A program made the translations under genes and the position numbers. This document shows positions 10,363 through 21,170 of a DNA stretch of 64,000 nt, piece after piece (the stretch's first letter is position 1; each line of letters opens with the position of its first letter). Source of the stretch: Onthophagus taurus (lineage: Eukaryota; Arthropoda; Insecta; Coleoptera; Scarabaeidae); contig NC_091971.1 of assembly GCF_036711975.1 (NCBI RefSeq), positions 18,545,501 to 18,609,500 on the forward strand, in the 5' to 3' direction. Below the pieces are notes generated by a model. The model was given only the letters and a program-made list of their open reading frames with translations. It did no database searches and had not been told where the DNA came from.

Positions 10363-10690
10363 ATCAGGATGCTTAAGAGACACAATCTGGTCGAACTCGT
10401 ACATGCGAATAGACAGCAAAATTCGGATATACAAAACGTGTATAAGACCGAAGCATGCTACGAGTGGCTGAGATAAAGACACTAAGATCAGTTGCAGGGA
10501 AACGAGAATGGACAGAGTGAAAACTTCGGATATTAGAGATCAATGCAACGTTCTAGACATAGTGAGATGGGGAAGACAGCGGAAAAGACAATAGTATAAT
10601 CACGATTCAACGACCTCAGAATTAACAGATCGACAGATCTCCAATAAGAAGAAAACCCGCTGCAACTACTAGTACTGTACAAATTATACA
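10363..10690 (+). pseudogene. LINE reverse transcriptase fragment, downstream half of a split copy
   Basis: It opens with GCLRDTIWSNSYMRIDSKIR and IYKTCIRP, then after a small deletion VAEIKTLRSVAGKR, and after frame changes RMDRVKTSDIRDQCNVLDIV and RWGRQRKR. It is the expected continuation of the RT at 8791-9043, so the two were once contiguous. Confidence 0.7.
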
Positions 10691-10944
10691 TTTTTTCAAT
10701 ATTTATCAAGATGCTATCACAGTTTACATAATTTCAAAGAAACACGTTAGTGTTACCAACGTACAGTACAAATTACTGGATATGTGGAAAAAGTGCCAGC
10801 AACCTACTTTTATTTCGCCAACCAGGGAACTCCACAATTAACATCAAGTAGACTGGAAATATTAAGGCGGCCATAACAAGTGGCAGATGTTTTAGTATCC
10901 ATATCAGTCAAAATTACCCTTACTTACAAATTCATCATTGAAAA

Positions 10945-11210
10945 AAAGTGATATGTTTTTCGTTTGCGGAGAAATAGCCAGAGCTATCAATGTTGGCCGA
11001 AATATATACAAAGAAAGATTTCCCGTGCATCATTTTATCGTATTGTGAAACAATTAGCCAAGACTGGAGACCTTCAACTGAGAAAAATTCGAGTCAAAAA
11101 AACGAGAACGGTTTATGATAAGTGATAATACAATCAATACTTAAATTGCTGCTAGTAATCCACATATTTCTTCTCGCGTTAATTCTAGAGGTTGTTGCTT
11201 CTTGACATTA
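10945..11210 (+). pseudogene. N-terminal helix-turn-helix of a mariner-like transposase (relic)
   Basis: The readings CGEIARAINVGRNIYKERFP, then in another frame IVKQLAKTGDLQLRKI, and ASNPHISSRVN match the order of the DUF4817-type HTH (Y-ERFP-R-HPS..F..L...L-ETG, followed by NPH-S-R). The catalytic part is not seen downstream. Confidence 0.5.
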
Positions 11211-11565
11211 ATTGTAGTGTTCCCTGGTTGCACTTTGAATTTTTATTATGCATAAATTATCATTAAATAACAAAAAGTTTCAAATAAAAGTTAAAAAAGA
11301 GAAGGCTTCGTCGTTGCCTTATTATAAAAGGATAACCAAAAGTTGCCAAAAATTAATAATTTCGCTGCATTTTGCATCAGCAAAATCCACCATTAAACAA
11401 GACACTCTGCATAGATATTACGATTGTCAACTATATTCTCGTAAATGCGACGCATTGCATCGTAAATTTCGGCAGATGCTAACTTTAGACAAGGAAACAC
11501 ATCAATACAACATGTCAAAGCAATACAATTTAAATATGTAGGTGCAATGTAAAACAAAACATATA
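11211..11565. other. Short unassigned ORF region
   Basis: A 97-codon open frame (11248-11541, basic, no recognised motif) lies here. With no family match or splice partner I do not call it a gene. Confidence 0.4.
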
Positions 11566-11931
11566 CAGGCTGTTTAGAAATTAGCGGATAATGTACTTGT
11601 GTATGTATTCTTCGTTAGGTTCTAAAGCGACAATCTTATTTTTAAAATGTTGGACCATGCTTCATACCTCTTCATGAGGTTCTCAAATAATCCATAAATA
11701 ATCATTAGTATTCAATATCTGTTGATACATAAGATGTTATTTAAAATAAAAAGAATTTTGAAAACTAGTTTTTTTGTTAAAGTTATTTTCTTTAGCTTTA
11801 AATTTCGTTTTTCACATTTTTCATTTTCATATCTTCATGAAAAACACATTTGGCAATATAGTAGAACAACATTTAGCATTAAGATTTTCCCATTATCTAT
11901 TATCACATTATCCGCCAATTTCTAAACACCA
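11566..11931. mobile_element. MITE (about 365 bp)
   Basis: The left end CAGGCTGTTTAGAAATTAGC with following GGATAATGT pairs with the right end (ACATTATCCGCC then AATTTCTAAACACC, about 11906-11930), giving imperfect inverted repeats of about 28 bp. The CAGG-TGTTTAGAAATT termini resemble those of insect mariner-like elements. Confidence 0.65.
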
Positions 11932-13259
11932 AATCAAGTGTCACGAAAAAAAATAATATTTTTTAAAACTTTGCTTTGTGATTGGATATATTTGCAAAAC
12001 ATTTAGGTAGCAAAAATGTTGATCGGACAGAAATGTGAAAATATTTGATGAACTTGTAGCTGTTCTGGATTCTTTAATAGAAGAATATACCGAAAGCTTA
12101 GGACCGGGAGTGATACCCAGTGAGCTATTCAATCTACTCAGGTAACGTTAAATTAAGATCAATTAATCTGTTCCTGGTTCCAATTGGTTTCACTATTACT
12201 GGAGTGTTTCTTATGTTTGCCTACTTTTTTGTTTATTTGTTGTTTTTTGCTTAGAAATGCAATAAATCAATAAAGCTATGCAAAAAGTATAACAATTTCA
12301 GAAAAGTCGCATTTATAGATGTATCAACTTTTGCTTCCTCCTTTATTACTGCCAAATTTAAAAGTGGCCTCTAATGGTACTCCACTTCTGGTCTAGACTA
12401 ATCTGTGCAAACATTTGCTCACAACGTGGTCGGTGGTTGGTTTATAAACCATATAGAAATTGCTTAATTTCTTCTGCCGCATCCTGTAAAAGATTTGTTC
12501 GTAGAGCAGTTCTCGTTTTATATCCAGTCATCTCAAATAATATACTCACGTGTCAATAGATTGTTTGCATTATTTGAAATGTGCGAATGGAACTTCAAAC
12601 CAGTTAGAAACTTTCTGACAGGATTGTACAACAAAACCTATTGTGTCTCTTTAATAAATATGATATTTATCATTACTATAATGATAGCTGTAGTTAAATA
12701 TAGACCACAGAAAAAACAATAACATAGTTTCATGCCCAAGGATCCACAGTTTTTCGACTTTATTCAATTCCATCAAAGGCGACCATTTTAAAACTTTAAA
12801 AAGCCATATTCATTGTATAATCAAAAGAATATTAAATATTTATAGATAGATGTTATAAGTGAAAAATAAGGTAATTTAGATAAACATACTTTTTAAGTAT
12901 AAACAAAACATTGAAAGATTTTTTTAAAATACTTAACCCATGTGGCGACAGCAACAAATTTTTGCCATTGTTTTTCCACACTATCTTCATTATTAATTAA
13001 AATTTAGCCTTACAGTGCTGGCGCCCTTTCCGTGCCGTGTATGACGGATCCAATCCCCAGGACTTATTCTTGTTACACTGCTAATTATTTTGATATTTTG
13101 GCGACTAGTTCTGATGCTTATTTGCCTCTTCCATCAGATATTAATGCATATTCTATTATCATCATATTTTTCTAATTTGAAAAAGAAACATTACTTCTGG
13201 AATATATAAAATCAAAAATATTACAAAGTTACTTCTGACATTATGCATGTGACAAACAC
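11932..13259. other. Intergenic, no gene seen
   Basis: No family recognised. Short open frames at 12374-12722 have no motif I know and no supporting splice structure. Confidence 0.45.
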
Positions 13260-13540
13260 AAATAAAAATTACTGTGAGCCACATTCTAGTACTCATTTCG
13301 GGTTTGTTCTTATCTCAGATTGATTGATCCAATCGATCATCATGGTGCACACTTGAGGTCAGAATGGCATTTTTATACTTTTTGGAAACATATGACTTTT
13401 TTCTCCTGATAAATGAAAAACTAAGCCATATTTGCGAGTTCGCCCTTTTGAATGTAAATGGTATTTTTTCCAGATAAACCCGTCTTTTCCGACGAATCCA
13501 ATGACGTTTTACCACTGGAAGCACATTGTTCGCAATTCAT
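13260..13540 (-). pseudogene. piggyBac-like transposase relic
   Basis: The minus-strand frame contains IRRKRRVYLEKIPFTF, then YVSKKYKNAILTSSVHHDDR and LDQSI, a stop, and DKNKPEM. This follows the piggyBac order of IR-N-R..P, then SYVPKKNK-V-L-SS-HHDD..ID, then KKPEII. About 90 residues survive, with a stop and drifted spacing. Confidence 0.55.
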
Positions 13541-14106
13541 TGTAGAAAAGTTGACACCACTATAGTGTTGTAACTGTGTGAACAAGTACTATACTAAAGC
13601 CAACATATTTGTTAATTCGAAGTTCACTCAATTCTAGTAAGGTCTTAGTACATAAAAAATCTATGTAACTTATGTTTTATGTAATGAAATTACTATAAAA
13701 TAAATTAAACAATTTATTTATATTTAAAATCATACACACATAAGTATTGAATTCAAAGCGGAAAAATATATAGTAAAAAATTAGGTTTAAAGGATCTTAA
13801 AAGTAACATAAAAAATTGATAATATCTGTATTAATAACTTTTTCTGTGTTAAATATATTTAGGTGTGGTTTTTTTGTCCAAGTATTGTCAAAATTATCCC
13901 TCTCTCTAAAAATCATCAACATTCTAAAATCTAACAAGAAAAAAATTTTATAACCCAGAAACTTACACGTTAATAAATTTCTGAATTCCAAAATGAGTTC
14001 TTGCAAGATTAACCATTTTGTCTGTATACGTAAATATTTCGTTTCTCCGAATAAAAATTTACATTTATTATATCGTATTTTTTTAAAAAATATATTATTA
14101 TTATCA
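13541..14106. other. 3' flank of the zinc-finger gene
   Basis: No gene. On the minus strand an AATAAA hexamer (14064-14069) lies just downstream of the stop codon at 14107-14109 and may be the polyadenylation signal of the zinc-finger gene. Confidence 0.4.
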
Positions 14107-14977
<871 letters not shown>

Positions 14978-15274
14978 CTAAAAGTGTTTATAAAAATTAC
15001 ACAGGGGAATAAGTTCTGCAGCATAAGTTTATGGAGGCAATTCAGCCTATACATTATTTCCTTTGAATTGACTCTGATTTCCATGATAAATCGTTCTATA
15101 AAAAATACAGGTATTTTTACTAACGTTTCCTCGTTAACATGTCTTTTTCGAAGTATAATAGCACCTTGTTCATAATTTTTGAGTGTTAAAAAATCCCAAT
15201 AGATTATATTATTTAATTTATTGTTACAAAAAGTATGTAAGAATCTTATGAATTGCAAAAAATATTAATGCTGG

Positions 15275-16500
15275 CACGGAGTTCAGAGAAAATAGAGGTG
15301 GAAAAATAAACTGCTGAAGCAAAGAGAAGTGATTTAAAGTTTATAGGAAACTTTAAAGGGGTTAAAAGCCATTACAATAGGGCAAAGTCCAAGAGGTTAT
15401 ACTTGAGCTCTACTCTCAATATAAATAAAATGTTAAAAATGTATAATGAAAGTGTGGACCACCACCTTCAAGTAAACTATTTGCTTTTCCACAAAATATT
15501 TTCAACTAAATTTAATTTAGGGTTTGGTTTATCAGCAACCGAGATTTGCAGTTACTGCGAACGTTTTAAAGCATTATCAGCAAAGTGTTCAGAAATTAAA
15601 AATAAATCATTGAGCGATCTCAAAATACATAGAGTAAGAGCTAGGCAGTTTCACTTAATGATGAAGGAGGAAGAAGAAGGTGCTGCATCATTTTGTTTGA
15701 TCTACATCAGGTTCAGCAACTTTCGAAACTTCCTATTCAGGAATGTTTCTACTCACTACAGATTGGAATGTATGCACTTTGCATTGTTAATTTGAAAAGC
15801 TCGTCACTTCACTTTTACATGTGGGTTGAATCATCAATGCGGCAGAGGCTCAAATTCAACTGGTTGGGCAATTTTACATTTTTTAAATAGTAATGATTGG
15901 GCTGGTGTACGAAAAATTAGATTCTTCGCTGATGGCTGTGGTGGCCAAAATAAAAATAATCATATAATCACCACGTAACCTTAAAGAAATCGCAGTAGTT
16001 TTTCCAGTGACTGGCAATTTTTATCTCCCAGCAGATAGGGTCTACGGAAGAGTTGCAAAGTTAAGAAGGCATGCAGAAATTCTTTTACCTGAACATTACC
16101 ACGAAATTTACAAAAAAAAAATTGGAAAAGTACACATATTTGGAATAAATTGGCAAGCTTATGATATGAACAAAAAAAGAGGTTATTCAAGAAATTTACG
16201 AACTATAAGTCCAATACAAGTCAAGTTAAATTTAAATGTGAGATGCACTACAAATTCGAAGATCTGTTAAAAGCTTTTATAATACTAGTAAAACACCTTA
16301 AAAAGTTAAACGCTGTCGAGTTATCATTACTGGATTCTGTAAGAGGAATTGCGCAGGATAAAGTGGAGGCTGTGGATGATCTACTAAAGAAATGTTTTGG
16401 GGAAGACTGGATAAGGAACGTTATCTTTACTGAACAACATGATGACGACGATCACTTATGTGATTGCTTAGAAGAAGATTGTGAACTAAAACATTAACTC
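15275..16500 (+). pseudogene. Transposon-derived protein relic of the FADGCGGQNKN family
   Basis: This fragment in intron 6 of the zinc-finger gene matches a protein family very common in insect genomes (I believe the DUF7869 type). Blocks in order are FIGNFKGVKSHYNRAKSKR, MYNESVDHHLQVNYLLFHKI, FSTKFNLGFGLS, CSYCERFKALSAKC, a one-base shift near 15690, then FDLHQVQQLSKLPIQECFYS, a gap, WAGVRKIRFFADGCGGQNKN, FPVTGNFYLPADRVYGRV and a decayed C-terminus. The Asp-rich FADGCGG motif looks like an RNase H-fold catalytic strand, which is inference. There are several frame breaks and one internal deletion, so it is not functional. It is antisense to the host gene. Confidence 0.75.
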
Positions 16501-16919
16501 ACCACCAAGTCTTAATCTTTTGTCTTAATCTATGTAAAAGTTTACATTTTGCATTTCGAATATACGTTTTCTTACGTTACATTGTTGTCATTTTAAAACA
16601 ATGTTTTTTTCTTACAGCATAAGATAACTTTTGGTTTCTAGAAAAAATAGCAAAAAAAAATTTTGCTTTCAAAACGCAAAAATTTACAACTTTTTTTCTA
16701 AAATGCAACATATACACATATATATATTTTATGAGTAATTATTTGTGTCTAAAAAGACTAATGCAATAACTAACATATAAAAAGAAAATAGCATCATTAC
16801 ATTTGGGGTAACATCGTCACAAACTGTTCTGGTTTTCTCAAAAAACACGCGCTTTGTAAAAAAGCTCCTCAAATGCTCCAGAATTTCCAAAAATTAGGAG
16901 CTAATATGAGTGTCAAATA

Positions 16920-17110
16920 GCATTATTTGCGGTGATTATAGCGAAGAACAATGGGAATGATTTAATCAGGACATCAAGGCTATGGAAGAAAGATATCAAG
17001 ACCTTTGGGATGGCCATATGATGTCAGACTGCTGCTGGAAGTTGCAAGGAAACTGTCCGGACCAAAAACAGCATAGAAAATCCCATACAAACATTTTTCT
17101 TAACTCTTAT
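16920..17110 (+). pseudogene. C-terminal scrap of the WRLFIDSS-type repeat protein
   Basis: The reading CGDYSEEQWE, then FNQDIKAMEERYQDLWDGHM and MSDCCWKLQGNCP matches the C-terminal block (ERFHQDI-ME-RYQG-W...ML-DYCW-LKRD) of the family also present at 22920-24056. It lies just beyond the FADGCGGQNKN relic. Confidence 0.6.
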
Positions 17111-17366
17111 TGACACGTTTTTGTTTTTTTGGTATCATTTATAGCACTTTGTTTATTTGAAATCATTTGATAATAATAAAATAAACGTTTTAAAAATATT
17201 CTCCTCTTTTTAAAATTTCATTCCCAGTATGTAGGATTGCCCTTATCTTAAAAAATAGAGTCAATTCAACAAAAATATTATTGACTAATAAACCCCATGC
17301 CACAGAATCAGTGTTGCCCTGTGTTATAGAATCTAATAGGTAATTATTATTTATGTAATAGCATAC

Positions 17367-18234
17367 CATATTACTTGAATTATTAAATTCTTTTCCACAA
17401 TATATACATAAATGCAATTTGGCATTATCTCTTTGCCCAGAATGAATCCTTTGATGAGCCCTAAGATTATCCAATCGATTAAAAGCTTTTCCACACTCAT
17501 TACAAATATGTCTTTTATCCTGTTGCAAATGTAATTTGATATGCCTTGCTAAGTGATCAGATCTAAAACAAAAAATTTTACAATTTCCTCCATACAATTA
17601 CAAAAATCCCTAACCTTTGAAATACTCTCTCACAAACAGAACACTTGATATCCAATTCCAATGGATTTAAATGAATTTTTAAATGTCTAATGAGATGTTC
17701 ACCTCTCGTATACGTTTTGTTACAAACCGTGCAAGTGTACGGTTTATCAATATGGTCCTCTTTCATGTGTTTCGATAAAAATTCTTCACTGGCAAACGCT
17801 TTGTCGCAACGTTCGCATTTATGAATGAGTACATTGCGATGAAGGGTCATGTGGCGCGTTAAATGATTCGAACGTACAAATTTTGCGTTACAAACGTGAC
17901 ACATATGAACTTTACGGGGTTTTGAATTAATGGATCCGTCTTCTTGATTTGGATCTAAATTATCTGTTTCATCTAAATTACCCAAATCGCTATCAGCCGA
18001 TTCTAAAAAAAAATTAAAAGGAAGAAATTTGAGAAACAAAATAACAACATAAAACAAACCAGTTTCTTCTTTATCGCGAAGACCACCTCTCGTCGATGAT
18101 TTTCTCTCGTTTTTCGCTACAAGAATACTTAGAGGGGTGTCGCTATCATCGGAGATTCCATGTTCTGTTTGCATATGGTGTGTAAAGCTTTTTTTATATT
18201 TAAATTTTCTATCACAAAATTCACATTGCATTAC
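17367..18234 (-). CDS. ZAD-C2H2 zinc-finger gene, exons 4-6 (central fingers)
   Basis: Exon 4 (18234-18060) encodes finger 6 (CEFCDRKFKYKKSFTHHMQ) and a Ser/Asp-rich linker. Exon 5 (18002-17615) holds an acidic spacer, then fingers 7-9 (CHVCNAKFVRSNHLTRHMTLH, CERCDKAFASEEFLSKHM, CTVCNKTYTRGEHLIRHLKIH) and the start of 10. Exon 6 (17562-17367) finishes finger 10 (FQR joined to SDHLARHIKLH), then finger 11 and most of 12 (CNECGKAFNRLDNLRAHQRIH, CIYCGKEFNNSSNM). Donors and acceptors are canonical (GTTTGT, GTTAGG, GTATGC; TTTTAG). The 58-bp and 52-bp introns between these exons contrast with the 7.5-kb and 2.4-kb introns on either side. The upstream splice partner is the exon ending at 25724, and both sides are phase 0. 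Confidence 0.9.
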
Positions 18235-18539
18235 CTAAAATTAAAATCAAAGAACGAATTGATTTTAGGTATAAAAAAAATATGGAAAAATTCAAGAATC
18301 ATCATGTGGCTTAAAAATCGACGATTTTTTGTGATCAAAAAAAATTTTGAACATACCGAAAAGCACATTAAAGTTTCGATGCGACGTCACGTTTTGTAGC
18401 GTCAAAAGCAATGTTAACCATGCATTTTCCTATTAAAGTTATTTTCACTAAATTAGATGAGATGAGATTACAACGTATATTTACGGATGAAACACCCTTG
18501 TTTCTCTTAGGCTTTCGATGCATAAAGTCGACTCTGATG

Positions 18540-19269
18540 ATAGACTCTGTGTTAATACTAGAACTAACACTACACGAAAACTAGAAACATTCGGATTTAG
18601 TCGCATGTCTCTCAAGACGGCTAAACCCGAATGATTCTGGTTCTAGGTCGTGTGTTCTCGCCACTATCACTAGAATTAGTGATAGTGCTAGTGTAAAACT
18701 AGAACTAGAAAGTCTAATGTTTCTAGTTCTAGGTGTAGTGTTAGTTCTAGTTTTAGTTCAATAAAAATTTGCAACATAGTGATATCTTATGCTAACTAGC
18801 GCTACCTACCAATGTCACAAGAACTAACATTAAACCTAGAAGTAGAAACATTCAGATTTAGCCATCATAAGAGACGCACGGCGAAACGGAATGTTTCTAG
18901 GTCTAGTGGTAGTTCTAGTGATAGTGTAAAACTAGAACTAACACTAGATCGAGAACTAGAAACATTCGGATTTAGCCGCACGTCTCTCAAGACGACTAAA
19001 CCCGAATGATTCCAGTTCTAGGTCTCGTGTTAATTCTAGTGATAATGCTAGTGCAAAACTAGAACTAACACTAGACCTAGAACTAGAAACAGTCTGAAGA
19101 CGCACGGCTAAAGCCGAAACTTTCTAGTTTTAAGTCTAGTGTTAGTTCTAGTTTTAATTTAACAAAAATATGCAACTTAGTGATATCTAGTGCTAAGTAG
19201 CGCTATATAGCACTGTCACTAGAAGTAGTATTAGACCTAGAACTAGACGGCTAAACCCGAATAATTCTA
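18540..19269. repeat. CTAG-rich palindromic repeat array
   Basis: Recurrent segments of CTAGTTCTAGGTCTAGTGTT and its complement AACACTAGACCTAGAACTAG alternate with a second palindrome (TTCGGATTTAGCCGCACGTC ... GACGGCTAAACCCGAA). Units recur at irregular intervals (for example near 18590 and 18960). A spacer with TTTGCAACATAGTGATATC appears twice (about 18768 and 19168). The array lies in intron 3 of the zinc-finger gene and is split by the insertion at 19270-19590. No coding sequence is present. Confidence 0.75.
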
Positions 19270-19590
19270 TAGCTATTATGATGATTTTTAATTTGATTCT
19301 GCCACTCTATTTCGTTCACGTGACCATATTCCTGCCATACACTTTAACATTTGAGGTTATAACTCTCGCCTAATCCGGTTTTATATCGTATTCGTTTTAA
19401 TTTTTAATGTGTACCAAATTAACTTGTGATTGTATTTGATTATTCGAGGATTTTTCCGTTGATTTAAAGTGCCATAACATATTATTTTAGTCGTGTCTGA
19501 TGACGACTCTGCGGTGAGTCGAAACATATGTAGCACAGATCCTGAATAGTTAATAAAAAAATTTTCATCTTCACATCTATCTTCCTTTAT
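19270..19590 (+). mobile_element. Small retroposon (321 bp) with 12-bp target duplication
   Basis: CGAATAATTCTA occurs at 19258-19269 and again at 19591-19602, exactly flanking this non-repeat insert in the CTAG array. That is an unambiguous target-site duplication of the length made by LINE-type or Penelope-type machinery. The insert has no coding capacity and ends in an A/T-rich 3' region (TAATAAAAAAATTTTCATC, then CTTCC-rich). It carries the hammerhead-like motif at 19493-19536. The A-rich tail and motif suggest plus-strand orientation. Confidence 0.7.
19493..19536 (+). ncRNA. Hammerhead-ribozyme-like motif
   Basis: Helix I is GTGT (19493-19496) with GCAC (19533-19536). The core is CTGATGA (19497-19503). 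Helix II is GACTC (19505-19509) with GAGTC (19516-19520) and loop TGCGGT, and then GAAA (19521-19524). Helix III is AC with GT closed by ATAT (about 19524-19531), and the cleavage-site A is at 19532. All invariant core bases are present. The odd feature is an unpaired C (19504) between the core and helix II. A two-pair helix III is typical of hammerheads from Penelope-like elements and retrozymes, which work as dimers. Activity is untested. Confidence 0.5.
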
Positions 19591-19790
19591 CGAATAATTC
19601 TAGTTCTAGGTCTTGTGTTAGTTCTAGTGCAAAACTAAAACTAACACTAGGCCAAGAACTAGAAACATTCGGATTTAGCCGCATGTCTCTCAAAAGGGCT
19701 AAACCCAAATGATTCTAGTTCTAGGTCTTGTGTTAGTTCTAATGATAGTGTAAAACTAGAACTAACACTAGACCTAGAACTAGAAGGTGT
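19591..19790. repeat. CTAG-rich repeat array, continuation after the insert
   Basis: The same units as 18540-19269 (TTCTAGTTCTAGGTCTTGTG, ACATTCGGATTTAGCCGCAT, ACTAGACCTAGAACTAGAAG) resume after the retroposon. The array ends near 19790. Confidence 0.7.
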
Positions 19791-20109
19791 TGGGTAACCC
19801 AACCCGGAATTTACAAGGCACCCTCTGCTCCATGCCCAATCCGACATTTGAGAAATTCGCACTGGTTTAAATGTTAATTAACCCAACTCAATGTGGAAGT
19901 CTCACAAAATTCTGAAATAAATCAGTAAATTAGGTGGATCCGAATGTAACGTTTAAAGAGGGGGGTAAGGCATCAGGTATAGATTTTAGGTTATCTTTAG
20001 TTTATAGATAGCAAACAACGACATTTTAGTCGTTGTGTATCGAAAATCTAAGAAACAATCGTATTTCACCCGAAAATATGCGTTTCAACCAAATGTGCTG
20101 CGAAAATAT

Positions 20110-21170
20110 ACACTATCTCAATAAAGTCTCCATACAAATTAAATTTTAAAATTTCTACAAATAAATTAAAGAAGATAAGTACATCTCCAAGATAATGAAA
20201 AACTTGTTAGGATTGATAAAGAAATGTAAGGAATTCAAACTGTAACATTTATTTCCAAATTGAACGTTTTTGGGATTTATAAAAAAATAAATACAAGAAA
20301 AAGCGTAAATTCTACGCACAACGAGTCTTTGTACACTGGCTACCTTAAATAATTCTCTCACCAGTCTTAATTGTTCTCGCAAAAAGACTACTATTATACG
20401 ATATTTATTAAAAATGAGTACCAGAAACAGCCAAATTTCACAAAGGATTCGAGATTTGATTGTTAGGAAATCACTAGGTGAAATTAGTAAAATAGTAAAA
20501 AAAGCACATTCGTCAGTGCAGTATATTATAGAAAATTACAATCAAACGGGGACCACAAAAATACAGCTTCGTTCAGGGCTTCCTAGAGTATTGAGTGTTC
20601 GAAATGAACGCGCACTATTAAATAAAGTGCGTGAAAATCGTTGATGAACTAAATTATGTATCTCAAAGGACAGTAAGTGCACAAACAATTAGAAATGTTA
20701 TCTACAAAAACGGATACCATGGCCGCATACGTAGGAAGAAAAATACATTTCTAAATACGACGAATTTTGCAAATCAGTAATTTTTAGTGATGGAGCAAAA
20801 ATTAATTTATTCCATTGTGATTCGCGCATTAAGGTTTGGCGAAAACGTAACGAAACATTCAAACGAGAAAATTTGTGCCCAACAGCAATATCTATATGGA
20901 GTTGGTAGTGTTTTCTTGTGGGAGTGTATGTCAGCTGGTGGTGCAGGCAAAATGACATTTATAAATGGTATCATGGATAAACGATATTACCTTGATATTT
21001 TAAAAAACAATCTATTAAAAAGTGCTAGAAATTTTAGGATTGCGTGATCATTTACTTTTCAAATCATGATCCAAAGCAGACGGCAGAAGTTGTGCGCTTG
21101 TGGCTGCTATATAATGTCCTTATCAATTACATACCCCTCCATAATCCCCAGATCTCAATCCCATAGAATA
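20110..21170 (+). pseudogene. Tc1-type transposase relic
   Basis: CACTATCTCAATAAAGTCTC near 20110 looks like a Tc1 left terminus. The frame from 20414 encodes the paired-like HTH (ISQRIRDLIVRKSLGEISKI, HSSVQYIIENYNQTGTTKIQ, then RSGLPRVLS). After breaks the DDE region follows: VIFSDGAKINLFHCDSRIKV (first Asp), then ENLCPTAISI, MSAGGAGKMTFINGIMDK, YYLDILKNNLLKSA and NHDPKQTAEVVRLWL (second Asp region), and finally HNPQISIP. Multiple frameshifts make it dead. It ends where a hAT element begins. Confidence 0.85.

Noticed and set aside
12374-12722. Two overlapping plus-strand frames
   Set aside because: No recognisable domain, no conserved motif and AT-rich codon use. A possible Harbinger-like reading on the opposite strand was too weak to keep.
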